DNA from: Chara braunii
Taxonomy: Eukaryota > Streptophyta > Charophyceae > Charales > Characeae
DNA: 59,401 nt
Direction: 5' to 3'
Assembly: GCA_003427395.1 (NCBI GenBank)
Contig: BFEA01000441.1
Coordinates: forward strand, 1,253,593 to 1,312,993
This document shows, piece by piece, positions 34,092-45,767 of this stretch. The first letter of the stretch is position 1; each line of letters begins with the position of its first letter. The notes under the pieces are model-generated. The model worked only from the letters and a program-made list of their open reading frames with translations. It did not search any database and was not told the DNA's origin. The position numbers were made by a program, and so were the translations under genes.

Positions 34092-34588
34092 TTTGCGATT
34101 TGATGAAAAAAAAACTGAGATAAATAAAATACGCATATCAAAATTTAAAACTTGTCGACAGATCTTGAAAAATGTTTGACAAACAAAAAAACTTACTCAA
34201 AAATAAAAACAAAAAAAATTGAAGGCTCGAAAAAAAACAAACAAAGCTGGTGAATTTTCACAAAAATTACAAACGATTAAAAAATTATCTATTTTTTATG
34301 GTAATCTGCCTGTTCAAAAAGTACCAAAAGAAATGTATACTTATTTAGACAAAAAAAAAAAAGTTTCTTATTATTAATGGAGAAAAGATTGGACATTCTT
34401 CTTGTACGTATGAATTTTTGCTCTATAGATTATGTCAGAAATGTTTGATGCTTCTTGGGGTTTTCTGTTTGATATTTTGAGTTCTTATCTTCCGAACCAG
34501 AGTCGGTAATATATTTTACTATAATTCTCATATTTATGATCTCTTTGAATGGGTCCCACATGTATGTAAACATTCCAAACAACTAGTA
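34092..34588. other. A/T-rich mitochondrial-like spacer
   Basis: Very A-rich to about 34370, then a stretch that may be decayed maturase upstream of the next feature. No gene called. Confidence 0.4.
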
Positions 34589-34855
34589 GCAATCTCTGGT
34601 CCACGATCAGAAGCAGTAAAACGGAGATCTGAATTGGAATCGTTCCTTAGAGACAAACTCCAATTAACACTGAGTATGGACAAAACCTATATTACCCATG
34701 TGTCGAAAGGAGTAACTTTCCTTGGCCACAACGTAATTCAAAATATGCGGTGGGAACCTTACGACCGTATTTTTTTGTGGTTTCCTGCTGATCGAACATT
34801 GCTTATACAATTTTCACTGGTTCGGAGGAAGCACTTAAAAACCAAGTACGAATAA
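34589..34855 (+). pseudogene. second group II intron maturase fragment
   Basis: AISGPRSEAVKRRSELESFL, then KLQLTLSMDKTYITHVSKGV and TFLGHNV: the region after the YADD box of an organellar intron RT/maturase. It differs from the piece at 32897-33260, so at least two introns contributed. The frame ends at a TAA after SLVRRKHLKTKYE. Confidence 0.75.
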
Positions 34856-35199
34856 GCGTGTAGTTGTTCCAGCAAACGACAACGTTTTTTTTTAGAGATC
34901 ACTCTCTAAGGTGGCCATCCCGACTAAAGAACCAAAACAGATATTGAAATAAACAAGATCTCCTCTTCCTGCAGGATGAAAAAAAGTGGTATTAAAATTT
35001 CTATCAGTTAATAACCTAGTAATATCACCTGCTAATACTGAAAGTGACAATAAAACAGACTACGTTCTTAATACCTATTTGCATGTTAGTAGGTTGCTCT
35101 GGTATTCAAAATTACAAGAAAGAGTACATGATAGTTTTTTTAGTTCTGAAACTTTTTATGATTGTTGTGTTTTGCATGCTACTCTCGGACAGATATACG

Positions 35200-35402
35200 A
35201 ATCTAATATGTCTTCTTGCAGATCCCAAATTCTTAATATATTGCTACGAGACTATCAAGAGTAAGCCTAGTAACATGACTACTGAAAAGGCGTGAAGCGC
35301 TCTTGATTGACTTACAAAAAAATGGTTTACTCACTTAGCAACTCTTCTTCAACAAGGGCGCTTCGCGCCGGATAAAGCGACCGACATTGTAAGAGGCTGC
35401 TA
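35200..35402 (+). pseudogene. maturase N-terminal fragment
   Basis: NLICLLADPKFLIYCYETIK and, after a TGA at about 35296, KKWFTHLATLLQQGRF resemble the RT0/RT1 start of plant-mitochondrial group II intron proteins. The RT palm is missing before the intron end at 35607, so the ORF is internally deleted. Confidence 0.6.
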
Positions 35403-35606
35403 GGCTTAGAGGGTGGTCCCCCACAGAATTCAAACACGGCGTGCATTTTACTTACTTCTTGAAATGAAAACTATCGGGAAAAATATAAAGGGCTATCACC
35501 TTCTCTGGCAAGACTATCTTAAGAGAACGATGGTCAACTCTTCTTTAAGCACAGCGTAAGCAAATTTCACTGTATCAGGCACGACAGAAAGGTTACTCGG
35601 GTTGGA

Positions 35607-35640
35607 GAGTCGTGTGATGGACGACCATCTCGCACGGTTC
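35607..35640 (+). ncRNA. group II intron domain V
   Basis: GAGTCGTG pairs with CACGGTTC, and GATGG with CCATC around an ACGA tetraloop, with a bulge on the 3' side: the 34-nt catalytic hairpin. The usual AGC triad reads AGT and the GNRA loop is ACGA, consistent with decay. Marks the 3' end of a mitochondrial group II intron. Confidence 0.75.
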
Positions 35641-35837
35641 GGATAACACTTGTTACGACTGAATAGAACGTTTTACTACGGTCTATCAGTTTAACTTTTT
35701 ACTCAATTTATTATTATGGAGAATTTGTTTAGTTTTTTCTAATCTAAGGCGCCTCTTTTTTAAGCGTCTTTCTTAAGCGAAAATGGACCACTTGTTAGGA
35801 TCCTTAGAGGTTATATGCCCAACAACCATTCTATCTC

Positions 35838-35878
35838 TTTGGTTGAAGATATAGTCTGATGCCATTAGGAAAATAGTG
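35838..35878 (+). ncRNA. 3' end of a group I intron
   Basis: TTGAAGATATAGTCTGATGCC contains the conserved group I S element (AAGATATAGTC), and the intron would end at a G just before the cox1 exon at 35879. Established knowledge: cox1 of many plants and algae carries group I introns. Confidence 0.6.
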
Positions 35879-35938
35879 GTTGAATTGACCCGAGGTTATT
35901 TCACCGCAGCAACAATGATTATAGGGGTGCCAACTGGA
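35879..35938 (+). pseudogene. cox1: mitochondrial cox1 exon fragment
   Basis: [20 protein letters not shown] matches the strongly conserved core of cytochrome c oxidase subunit 1 ([20 protein letters not shown] in plants). It is 20 codons long, preceded by a group I intron end and followed by non-coding sequence, so it is a small exon between two introns or a broken piece. Confidence 0.85.
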
Positions 35939-36351
35939 AACCCAAAATAAAAAAAGAAGCGCAGTTTGTGCACAATCAATTGTTTTTCAAATCTTTGATA
36001 GCTACTTTCCCGAAATGGATTAACAAATATAAAATATAAAAAAAGAAAATTTGTATATATACCAACCCAGACAATCTTTTTCAAATGTTCATTTTTTTTT
36101 TAAATCATACTAGTTTTTTTTTGTCAAAAAAAGAGTTATGTTCACTTCGCTCTTGGTCATTACTTTTATTTCGCTTTTTTGCAATCTTTATTATCTAGTC
36201 GAGCAAAAACTCATAAATTCTAAAGGGGTACAAAAGAGGAGAGGGACGAACATGTATCCCTTGCAAGAAGAGTGCGGGATTGAAAGCAAGAAATGAGAGA
36301 TCAAGAGTGATAAGAAGAGGAAAAGAGGCATCAAGAAAGTTGACGGTCAAG
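35939..36351. other. end of mitochondrial block and gag leader
   Basis: AT-rich to about 36190 (possibly cox1 intron), then purine-rich sequence leading to the gag start. The junction between mitochondrial and retroelement DNA lies somewhere in 35.94-36.3 kb; I cannot place it exactly. Confidence 0.4.
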
Positions 36352-37230
36352 ATGTCTGGACGAGGGAGGTCTAGCTCAAGGTTCATCTCTTCTACAGAAA
36401 CTCATGAGGAAACCTTAGTGGGTGTCATACGAGAGAGTTGACACTATAAAAGGAAGATCGGATATTGCACGAGCAAAGAGGCCAGAAGACAAAAATTCAT
36501 GCTTCAGAGGACCTCAAGTAATTATTTATTGGATGAATATGAATTATTTGGACTCAGCTATGGTTGGACAGACAAACAACGAGTTAAGCTCTTTGTATCA
36601 TACTGTGACTCTGACTCGAGGTTGACGGTTCAGGAACTGATGGAAGGGACCACAACATGGGAAGAGTCAAGGAAATAATGAAAAAAAAGTTTAAGAAAGA
36701 CGTTGTTCCAACCACTACCAAGAATCTTCTCAATATCAGAAGAGCTAAGTATGATATTTTTAATGTTTCCCTTCAGACATTTATTCGAACAACCAGAAGA
36801 ATTTCATATTTGGACGAATCTCAGAGATGTCATATTTTTATGACTAACTTCACTGACAATGAGAGATAGACAGTTCTGAATCAGACTTGACATTATCCTC
36901 TCAGATGGGATGAAATGGTTGCAATAGTAAGAACTGTACCTACGGTCTCACATAAGAAGTGGTCACTGAATCAAATCAATACTCTTGCTAAAGACTGGGA
37001 GATAGAGAATTGTCTTAGCATAGGGAATAATTTGAGCATTATGAATATTGTTCAACAAATTATGATCAATTATATGTCTGTCAGTCATGCTTTAGGCAAA
37101 AAAGGAAAGAAAAAGGTAGACAATGAGGATGAAGAAGACGGTGACGATGATGATGACCAAGGGGGGGGGGGAAATTGTTATAGATCCAGAATAAATGAGA
37201 GAAATGTCGGAAAAAGAAACTGAGGAAAAA
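36352..37230 (+). pseudogene. Ty3/gypsy gag relic
   Basis: Starts ATGTCTGGACGAGGG (MSGRGRSSS). After one TGA it continues with YLLDEYELFGLSYGWTDKQR and VKLFVSYCDSDSRLTVQEL, the retrotransposon gag fold common to plant Ty3/gypsy elements. A frameshift near 36670 moves the frame to VKEIMKKKFKKD and later RISYLDESQRCHIFMTNFTD. The C-terminal part is acidic and Lys-rich (DEEDGDDDDDQGGGG) and lacks a clear zinc knuckle. Gag forms the intracellular particle. Several stops make it inactive. Confidence 0.7.
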
Positions 37231-37950
37231 AAAAGATATGATGATTGTTCCAGGTCATGTTTGTGACAGTTCATGGAACAAATTGGATCTCAGACATCCA
37301 GGAGGTATGAGACTTCTTGTTCTTAAACATCAAGAAAAGGAAAGGAAAAAAAAAACTAATGTAAATGTTCACTTTGTTATTGATGAATTGCCTTAATAAC
37401 TTGTGAAAAAAATTGATGATCCTTTTACCATAATTGAATTACCATTACAGTCCTTAAGGTTAGTGAAAGATATTTCTGATGAGGCTTCCTCAAGCGGACC
37501 TTTATTAGAGAAAACTCTGTTTCTCAGAGTTTTTTTGAGTTAGTAAGATTTTCTTCTAATGAACTCATTTGTTCAGTCAACCTGTTGTCTTTTGAGGGTG
37601 ATTTACCATGAGAAGTCGTCATGAAGCCTGATATAGTGGTTGGAGAGGTAAGGAACCTCCAGGTGAACATGACAATGATGACATCTTAGATGATTGAGGA
37701 AAAGAAAATAAGAAAAGTTGAAGAGACCTTGAATGATATCCTTGATGATAAAAAACAAAATCTTTTGTAACAAAGGAACGAACAAAGGAAGAAGAGAAAC
37801 TTCATTATCAAAAGTGAATTGGAAGATGAAACAGTAATAATTGATGTAATTACAAAGATGCTAGAAGACAAAAAAATAACTATATCTTTCAAAGAGACAA
37901 TGACTTTAGCACCCAAGTTGAGGAAAAAACTTAAAAAGTTGATTGAAAAG
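37231..37950. other. gag-protease spacer with decayed coding sequence
   Basis: Lys- and Asp-rich open pieces in the plus strand (about 37819 onward) that run into the protease. No domain recognised. Confidence 0.4.
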
Positions 37951-38495
37951 AAAAATGTGGAAGTCAACTATTTAGGATCGGTTTTTATGAGTCAAGTGAA
38001 CAGGTCATTGTCAGGTTGTAAAATAAGGATCACAACAATGGGTTGCGGATATTTGACTATCTATATTAACCAAGTGAAGATTCAAGCCTTAGTAGACTCT
38101 GGGACTTAAATGGTTCTTCTCTCCTAGAGGACTGTGGAAGTTTGCGACCTGACCATTGATAGGCCATCAAAGAGCAAACTGAGTAATATTGTTGGAACTC
38201 TCTACTTGACTGATTATATTGATAATTTGTCAATTAAGGTTGAAACAATGTCTGTAGAATTGTAAGGGTTTGTGATGTCAGATTTTGATCATGACTGCAT
38301 TCTCGACACTCCATTCTTGGACTGGATGAAAGTTGTTCAATATTTTTGTCATGAAGGGTCATCTTGGATTGACTTGCAGGATCCAGAAATTGTCCAGGAG
38401 CAGACCTTTATGGTATGTACTTCTCACCATCATAAGAACCAGATATCAATCAATTTAATCAGAAGGGTAAATCTATTGAGAATATCAGAAAACTA
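37951..38495 (+). pseudogene. retrotransposon aspartic protease relic
   Basis: VKIQALVDSGT carries the D-S-G active-site triad of the retroviral-type protease and ends in TAA at 38107, where the family has A/T-x-x-N/F. Downstream SDFDHDCILDTPFLDWMKVV resembles the ILGxPFL end of the domain in another frame. It would have cut the Gag-Pol precursor. Broken by at least one stop and one frameshift. Confidence 0.65.
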
Positions 38496-38725
38496 AAACG
38501 AAAAGACAAACAAAAGATTAAGGAAAAAGTTTCAGTGAACATTAATCAAATCTCTAAGATGACGAAAGCTCTAGGTAAGACAAAAAACGATGATGGGCAG
38601 ATTGAAGCCTTCAAAAAAGTTGTTAGGTCTGCCAAAAGTAAGAAAATAGAATTACGGTTTGCATCAACTCATCTTTTTTTAGGAAAATAGTCATTGGGTC
38701 AAAGAAAAAGTATAAACCTAAAGAG

Positions 38726-39850
38726 GTGAAGAAAAACCGGGTGGCCGTTTCAATAGAGAAGGATTATGATGAGGCATTGGAGAACGAAATAAAAATTATC
38801 AAAGCACTAAGAGAATCAAAAAAATTGGAAAACAAAGTCATTAGGGAAATATTTGACACCATGAAGATTGGTTCATATCAGGTTATCTGGCCTAAAGAGA
38901 AGGAATATATTTTCAAGGTGTGTCAAAAGTTCTCTGGTGCATTCTCTTTCAATGATGAAGAAAGAGGGTGGTTGGATGTGGATATAATTAAGATGGCTAA
39001 GATTTAGACAGTTGATCGTATTCCATAGAATGACAGACCAACAACGTATTCTCAAAAGAAAGAAGTAGAAGTAATAAAGTATCTTGGCAAAAATATTGCC
39101 TCCAATATTATTGAATCTGCTGACGGACCGTATGCTGATCACTGGTTCTGTTTTTGAAAACGAGAAGGTGGATTGAGATGAATATAAACATTTCAAAAGT
39201 TCAACTGAGTGACGGTATATGATGCCGGTAGTCTCCCTAACGTCGATCTCCTTTCTGAATTTTTTGTTGGTAGATGCATTTATTCATTAATTGAGTTGTA
39301 TTCTGGCTACAATCAATTTCTCATTGATTCCACTAGGCGCCCAATGACTGTCATGCACACGCCTGGAGGGTTTATTCAAATGTGCGTGGTACCTCAATGA
39401 TGAACTAATGATGTGACAGTGGTTCAAAGGGATATGATCCAAGTCATGCAGAATATTTCTCAAGAGATAATCAGCCCCTATATCGATGATAACCCAGTGA
39501 AAAGACATGTAGTAAGAGACCAAACTTTGCTTGTTGATGACGTCAGAAAATTTGTCTTGGAACATGCTGAAGGTGTAAAGTTGGTCATATAAAGACTTCA
39601 AAAGTATAATTTGACTGCCAGCGAGTCAAAGTCTCTTCTCTTTCAGGCAGAAGTAACCATCTTAGGCTTTAAATGTTTCTCTAAGGGTAAAAGTCTTGAC
39701 CCCAAGAAGATAGATAAGATCGTGAACTGGTCCTTGCCTCTCAAGCGGGTGACAGATGTCAGAAGTTTTTTAGGTGTCTGTGAATTTTTTAAGATATTTA
39801 TCCCTCATTTTGCTACCCTCGCAGAGCCTCTAAGAACGACGGTAAGGTAA
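38726..39850 (+). pseudogene. Ty3/gypsy reverse transcriptase relic
   Basis: Connection region KIGSYQVIWPKEKEYIFKVC, then VTVYDAGSLPNVDLL, YSLIELYSGYNQFLID and MTVMHTPGGFIQMCVVPQ, the fingers/palm of gypsy RT. The catalytic box reads YIDDNPVK (normally YVDD/YIDD) near 39480. The thumb follows (ILGFKCFSKG, DPKKIDKIVNWSLP, VRSFLGVCEFFKIFIPHF). Stops at about 39007, 39157 and 39402 and frameshifts make it inactive. The domain order confirms the Ty3/gypsy type. Confidence 0.9.
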
Positions 39851-40457
39851 GGAGCAGATCTATCTTGGACTGTAAAAAGATACATTGTTGCGAAAATTTT
39901 ACAAGAAAAATTGAAAGATTGAGGTGTAATGCGGAGAGTGTTTTTTTATGATGATGAAGAGAGAAAACCTTTCATTATCGAGGTTGATGGGGACCTAGTC
40001 ACTCTTGGTGTTGTACTCATACAGAAGGATGAGAATGAAAAGAAAATACCTCTCAGGTTTGAGAGTAAGACTCTCAGTTCCACAGAAAGAAGTTACACCA
40101 AATTTTAGAAAAAACTACTGACAATCATCCACAGCCTCAGGTGTGTGTTTTAGGCATTATGTATTTGGAAGAAGATTAATTCTGAGGATTGATGCATCCG
40201 TTGTGATTCGTGTTATTAAGAAGTATCAACAAGTAGATCCAATAATAAACAGATGGATTACCTTCATTTGGACTTTTGATTTTAAAGTGGAAAACATTTC
40301 GACTAAGAAAAATCAAGTAGATGACTTAAGCCGAACTGGGTGGACGACAGATGAAGATGAATATATTGATAGAACCACTGAAGAGTTTACTTATATTCAT
40401 AACTTCTTGAATGAAGAGGATAATGAAGACTATAAAGCTCCAATTTCCTATAAATAG
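39851..40457 (+). pseudogene. retrotransposon RNase H relic
   Basis: FIIEVDGDLVTLGVVLIQ corresponds to the first strand of RNase H with its catalytic Asp, followed by LRFESKTLSSTERSYTKF (ExxY-type motif). Further on, LRIDASVVIRVIKKYQ, INRWITFIWTFDFKVENIST and QVDDLSR complete the domain. A TAG at about 40107 and a frameshift near 40140 separate the halves. Contiguous with RT. Confidence 0.8.
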
Positions 40458-40840
40458 AGTTTATAACCTGAAGAAAGAGATAGTTGAGAGAAAATATTTG
40501 ATGCATATGTTTATGAGTTAATTCTTGATAGGAGGGAGAGCAAAACAATTGGTATGTCAGGGTTAATGCAGCTACAGAAGTAGTCCATGAACTAGGAAAA
40601 AACTCTAGATCAAAAAATGAAAAAGAGATTGAAAAGAAAGAAGAAAAAGTTTCTCTCATCTTTGAGGAATATGAAGGAAATTATTAAAAGATTAGAAAAA
40701 AGATGGAATAAGAAAAGATAAAGGAATACTACTGAAAAAACTTAAGGAAGAAGTTCAGACTAAAGAGGTCATCTCTTCGTGGATGACAAAAGAGGATTGT
40801 CTCCACTAAGAGTGGTCTGTGGAAAAAAAACAACAACTAA
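40458..40840. other. RNase H-integrase spacer
   Basis: Lys- and Glu-rich decayed coding sequence of the polyprotein linker; no motif recognised. Confidence 0.4.
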
Positions 40841-41905
40841 AAGTAATTGTTTTTATGCATGAAGGTGTTGCAGACGATCACAGAGTCGTTGAAGCAACAT
40901 ATTCTAAGACAGCTAAGCTTTACTTCTGGTCTGGTATGAGAGACATGATTTACATATTTTGTAAATCATAAGTATTATGTCAGAAGAGATCTACAACAAG
41001 AATGATTGAGCTCTTGTTTCCCACTATCAAAGTCGAGTTCATTTGAACCTCCTCACCGTGCCTCTAGGCAAGGGAGGGGTGAGGTACATACTGAACATGA
41101 GAGATAACTTTTTTTGTTATGTTGAGGCAAAAACTCTAAAGAGGAAGACAGTCGAACAAGTGGCTGACTTGATAGAAGAGATTTATCTCAGATATCCCTC
41201 CATCAAAGAGTTTGTTTAAGACACAGGATCTGAATTCAGAAATGAGATTGTAAGAAGAACCACTCTCAAACTGGGTGTCAGAATTCGATACGTGACTACT
41301 TATCATCCTCAAGCAAATGCCCCAGTAGGGAGAGGTCACAAAACTTTAAAAGACTCATTGGCAAAATAGTGTGAGAGGAAACTTGTCAATTGGCCAAAGG
41401 TATTAAGAGTTGTTGTCTATGCTGAGTCTGCTGATAACATTACTATTAACAGAACTACTAGATAGTTATACTTCATTCACTTTGTGGTAAGGTCGGTATG
41501 CTACTTTGCCTATTGAGAGCATGGTCAAGACATGGTCAAGTCAAGAAAGTGACATATAATATTTCCTCTAAAAACTTCTTCATATCAGAATGAGGCAAAT
41601 ATCTGAAGTTGATCAGACAGTGATGGATGTTGCAGAGAGAATGACAACCAACAAATTATCTGACCAAGAAAGATTGAACAAGAAGAGATATTTAAGAAAG
41701 GATAAACTAAAGATAAGTGACATTGTTCTTCTTTTTGACAATTCTCTGGAGACTCGATGGACTAAACGTTTGAAGCTCAGATGACTCAGTCCTTACAAAA
41801 TCACAGGTGAAGCAGATGACAAAGTCTATGAGGTATCTTAGATTGATGGCTCGACAGTTAATGATATGGTATTACGGTAGAGGAGACCTGATCTGATTCC
41901 CACAA
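40841..41905 (+). pseudogene. Ty3/gypsy integrase relic
   Basis: The HHCC zinc region reads DDHRVVEATYSKTAKLYFW ... FCKS*VLCQK. In the core, RDNFFCYVEAKTL carries the first Asp, and DTGSEFRNEIVRRTTLKLGV the second, just after a TAA at about 41218. RYVTTYHPQANAPVGRGHKT has Gly where the family has the catalytic Glu (VERGH). A C-terminal piece (41590 onward) includes DIVLLFDNSLETRW and KLR*LSPYKITG, like the GPY/F module. Stops, frameshifts and loss of the DDE Glu mean it cannot integrate. Confidence 0.88.
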
Positions 41906-43029
41906 TGATCACTAAAAGAGGGAAGAAAAATCAGTCATCTAGTAAGAGAGCAATTTCAGAAAACTGAGAAGAGATACAGTGCGACAGTAAGGCACTGCAA
42001 GACTGAATTTTCAGCAAACTTTGATTATTCTCGCATTCTCAATTCAGTATGTCAAATTTCAACATGTTGGTTTGCCACGAGAGACTTAAGAGAGAACCTT
42101 CACACAATTTATGTTCATTTCTGCATGTGAATTGGTTTCCTGTTTCGGCAAGTGACATAACTAATGAGGTAAAAATATTACTGATGCAAAGTCATTGTCA
42201 ATCCACGAGTATCAGATCCCTAAGTGGGGAATAACTGTGAGACGAAGTTGCAGTGAAAGAGTGATGAGATATTATCATCCCAAGTATTGATGCAGTATCA
42301 GGTTCAGAAAACTCGTGGTTGTGGCACATCAGAATGTAATCAGTATTATCTCTGCAATCAAGAGATAGTTTTGTGGACATAAAGAGGTCTAACTCTACTT
42401 AACTAAAAAATTGTCAGTAGAGGGGTTTCGCGTATTTTGACTAAGTTACCTGGTCAAGATAGTTATCATGAAGATAGGCATAAAAAAGTTCAACTTTGCT
42501 TGAGCAAAGAATTGTTGGCAGAGGGGCTTTGCATTTTTAACTAAGTTGCTTATCTTCTATCTCAGATGAGGGAGGGGACCTCTCTGGGACGAGTATCGTT
42601 ATACTTCCTTGAGGCTGACAAGACGTCTCCTAGAAAGTTCTCAGATGAGATCATCACTGTATCCTTTTGAGACTGGAGGGAGGTCTCTTGAGAATATATT
42701 GTTGGTTGTTGTTTTGGTTGTCGTTCACTGCGTCTTGAGACTGAAGGGACGTCTTTTGAGAAATATTTGTCTGGTTATTTGGGGCATGGGCAGTCTAGTT
42801 GTCGGTTTGGACATTGCTTGAATGTTTGTGCCTGGGTAAGATGTCGTTGATTGTCGAGGTCAACCAGAGCCTTACCACAGTAGGTTGCAATCAGGTGAGG
42901 TCAACAGGTCCCCGACTCGAGTGTCCAATTCCGTAGTTAATTGAGGCTAAGACTCTGGGAGTCTGACCTGTGAGATAAAAAAGGGTCAGCTGAAACCCGA
43001 CTACAGTCAAAGGTTGCAATCCAGTGGGT
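41906..43029. other. 3' non-coding region of the element
   Basis: No recognisable protein. A motif CAGAGGGGTTTCGCGTATTTT / GCAGAGGGGCTTTGCATTTTT is present twice (about 42417, 42519). GACGTCTC / GACGTCTT motifs recur at about 42619-42740. Confidence 0.4.
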
Positions 43030-43880
43030 TCGCCAGAGCCCGAATTATAGTTAAACCGGATCCTATGTTCAAAATCTGGGCGGGGCAACGAGCACCCTAG
43101 GCTAAAAACTGGTGGGTGAGCCGGTCCCCGATAGCCGTGGTCAAATCCGGGTATAGGACAATTGGACTGACGGAAAGTCTACTGTCATAGGCTGACCAGA
43201 CCCGCTATAATCTGGGTGTCCTAGCATGAGGCGCGCCAAAGGTTCACCATACTCGAGTAGTGGGTATGGTGGTCATGACCTGGAGGCAGGTTAAAGGGGC
43301 CGTCAAGACAAATGGTCTGATTAGTCATGGCTTGAGGCGGACCGAATAAGGGATGTTAGGCTGACGAGAGGTCTGTCACCCCCGGCCAGTGGTGAGCCAA
43401 AATTCAGGCAATCAATAACCTTGGGGTGCGAGGAACTGTTTATGTTATTTGTTATTTTATTATGGGTCTTTAATTTTATTCATTTTACTTAATTGTTGCT
43501 TGACTATTGTTTGTCAGGGAATTTGCATGTTGGGATCATGTTTGGTGGTTCGTGGAACTTGGTGTTTTGTAGGCTCATGCAGATTCATCAAAAGTTCCCA
43601 GACCATAGAAAAATAAAGGGGTTTGGTCTCACCTTTTATCTGTCTGAAAAGTTGAGGACACGCCTCACTCAGATCAGAGAAAGAGAACGGGGCTTGGTAT
43701 CCCCTCCGATTGCTTGAGAAGTTGAGAAGGCGTCTCACTGGGACCAAATAACAGAAAAAAAACTTTGGTATGCCTTACCCTCGATACTGCTAACAGCGAG
43801 TGTCCACAACACTAAAGTCAAATGGATAATATTACTAAAACCACTGTCAAAGATGAAAGATGAGGTAACTTCTTTGCTAT
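43030..43880. repeat. 880-bp tandem duplication, unit 1
   Basis: Collinear with 43910-44760 at a constant 880-nt offset without visible indels; about 97% identical by eye. Begins CGCCAGAGCCCGAATTAT. Both units contain the same antisense frame of 77 codons, which I regard as chance. Confidence 0.9.
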
Positions 43881-43909
43881 AATGGTAGCAACCTTCTCTG
43901 ATGGCATCC

Positions 43910-44760
43910 TCGCCAGAGCCCGAATTATCGTTAGACCGGATCCTACGTTCAAAATTTGGGCGGGGCAGCGAGCACCCTAGGCTAAAAACTAGTGGGTGAG
44001 CCGGTCCCCGATCGCCGTGGTCAAATCCGGTTATAGGACAATTGGACTGACGGGAAATCTACTGTCATAGGCTGACCAGACCCACTATAATTTGGGTGTC
44101 CTAGCATTAGGCGCGCCAAAGGGTCACCATACTCGAGTAGTGGGTATGGTGGTCATGACCTAGAGGCAGGTTAAAGGGGTCGTCAAGACAAATGGTCTGA
44201 TTAGTTATGGCCTGAGGCGGGCCGAATAAGGGATGTTAGGCTGACGAGAGGTCTGTCACCCCCGGCCAGTGGTGAGCCAAAATTCAGGCAATCAATAACC
44301 TTGGGGTGCGAGGATCTGTTTATGTTATTTGTTATTTTATTATGGGTCTTTAATTTTATTCATTTTACTTAATTGTTGCTTGACTATTGCTTGTCAGAGA
44401 ATTTGCATGTTGGGATCATGTTTGGTGGTTCGTGGAACTTGCTGTTTTGTAGGCTCATGTAGATTCATCAAAAGTTCCCAGACCATAGAAAAATAAAGGG
44501 GTCTGGTCTCACCTTTTATCTGTCTGAAAAGTTGAGGACATGCCTCACTTAGATCAGAGAAAGAGAACGGGGTTTGGTATCCCCTCCGATTGCTTGAGAA
44601 GTTGAGAAGGCGTCTCACTGGGGCCAAATAACAGAAAAAAAACTTTGGTATGCCTTACCCTCGATACTGCTAACAGCGAGTGTCCACAACACTAAAGTCA
44701 GATGGATAATATTCCTAAAACCACTGTCAAAGATGAAAGATGAGGTAACTTCTTCGCTGT
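43910..44760. repeat. 880-bp tandem duplication, unit 2
   Basis: See unit 1. The duplication lies between pol and the right giant repeat. It is much younger than the two giant repeats, judging by its low divergence. Confidence 0.9.
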
Positions 44761-45211
44761 AAAAGTTCAAGGAAAATTCAGACTTCAAGATAACAAGAAG
44801 TCAAAGTCAATTGGAGATGAGAACTGAGAGATAATCCTTCTTAAATTTATTGGGTGACCAACAGAGTGGCCTGGTTCACAAGGAACCTGCATCCCCGACC
44901 GTAAAGTATTCAAACTCTCAAGTCAGGGATGTTGTGAATTATGAAGTGGATTGGGAAATCGAGAAAAAGAAAGATTAAGAAATTGAAGGAAAAAACCTTG
45001 TGTTTATACAAGATGTAAAGGATAGTCATGAACTATATCTGGAGTAAAACGAGGAGAAAGAAATATTGAGGAGAGTGCAACTGTTAAGATGTGATTGAGA
45101 TGGAACAACACAAGGGATAGAGGGAGGTGATACAAACACTAATGCCTTGCTCATTACTGGGGTGGTAGGTGCTCTAGGGGAATATGGCGGGGAGGAAGTG
45201 TCGGGAGCGCG
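44761..45211. other. no gene recognised
   Basis: A-rich 3' region of the element, no feature identified. Confidence 0.4.
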
Positions 45212-45442
45212 TTAGCGTGCCTCGCATTTCCTTTGATAATATTTCATCCTCGTTGGGGATGTTCTCTCGTACCACCCAGGGAATGAGTGGCATGGGTAGG
45301 CCCTTGAGTGAGTCTCATACCCATACCTCTTTTCCTCCTCCGACGAACTGATGTGCCTTCTGGCACGCAGGGCTGGCTCCTCTGGAGCCTTCCCTCCTCT
45401 TCTGCCTCTCCCTCTTCCCTGTCCCCGACGTGCCTCAGGCAT
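45212..45442 (-). CDS. hypothetical basic protein, antisense ORF before the right repeat
   Basis: 76 codons starting MPEARRGQGRGRGRRGGK, very Arg/Gly-rich for 20 residues, then SSSEEEKRYGYETHSRAY. It lies antisense to the element, 345 nt before the putative 3' LTR. Antisense ORFs at this place are known from some Tat-lineage elements. A second frame of 67 codons overlaps on the same strand, so chance is possible. Confidence 0.25.
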   Translation of the reverse strand: MPEARRGQGRGRGRRGGKAPEEPALRARRHISSSEEEKRYGYETHSRAYPCHSFPGWYERTSPTRMKYYQRKCEAR

Positions 45443-45767
45443 GGCACAAAACGAAGTTACAATTGAGAAGAAGGTGAAAAGGAAAATGTATGCAGAGATG
45501 AAGATAGAGACTAAAAGAACACCGTGAGAGTAAGAGGACCATACTACTAAGGGAGAAAGAGCCTGAGGGAAGTGGTTGTGCGGATCACGCAGAACTGTTG
45601 CACAATGGAAAAAAGAAAAGTGCGCTGCAAAAAGAAAAGGGAAAGCGTCGGCAGTGTGGTACTAAGAAAACCTTGTTACGGAGTGTTGTAAACATGAGTG
45701 AGTGAAATATCGACTCTTGTTGCTTTATATTAGTTGCCTACTTCGTTTTTGGCCCAACGGGGACGCT

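Noticed and set aside
43514-44627. Two 77-codon antisense frames 880 nt apart
   Set aside because: Identical because of the tandem duplication; conservation reflects recent copying, not coding.
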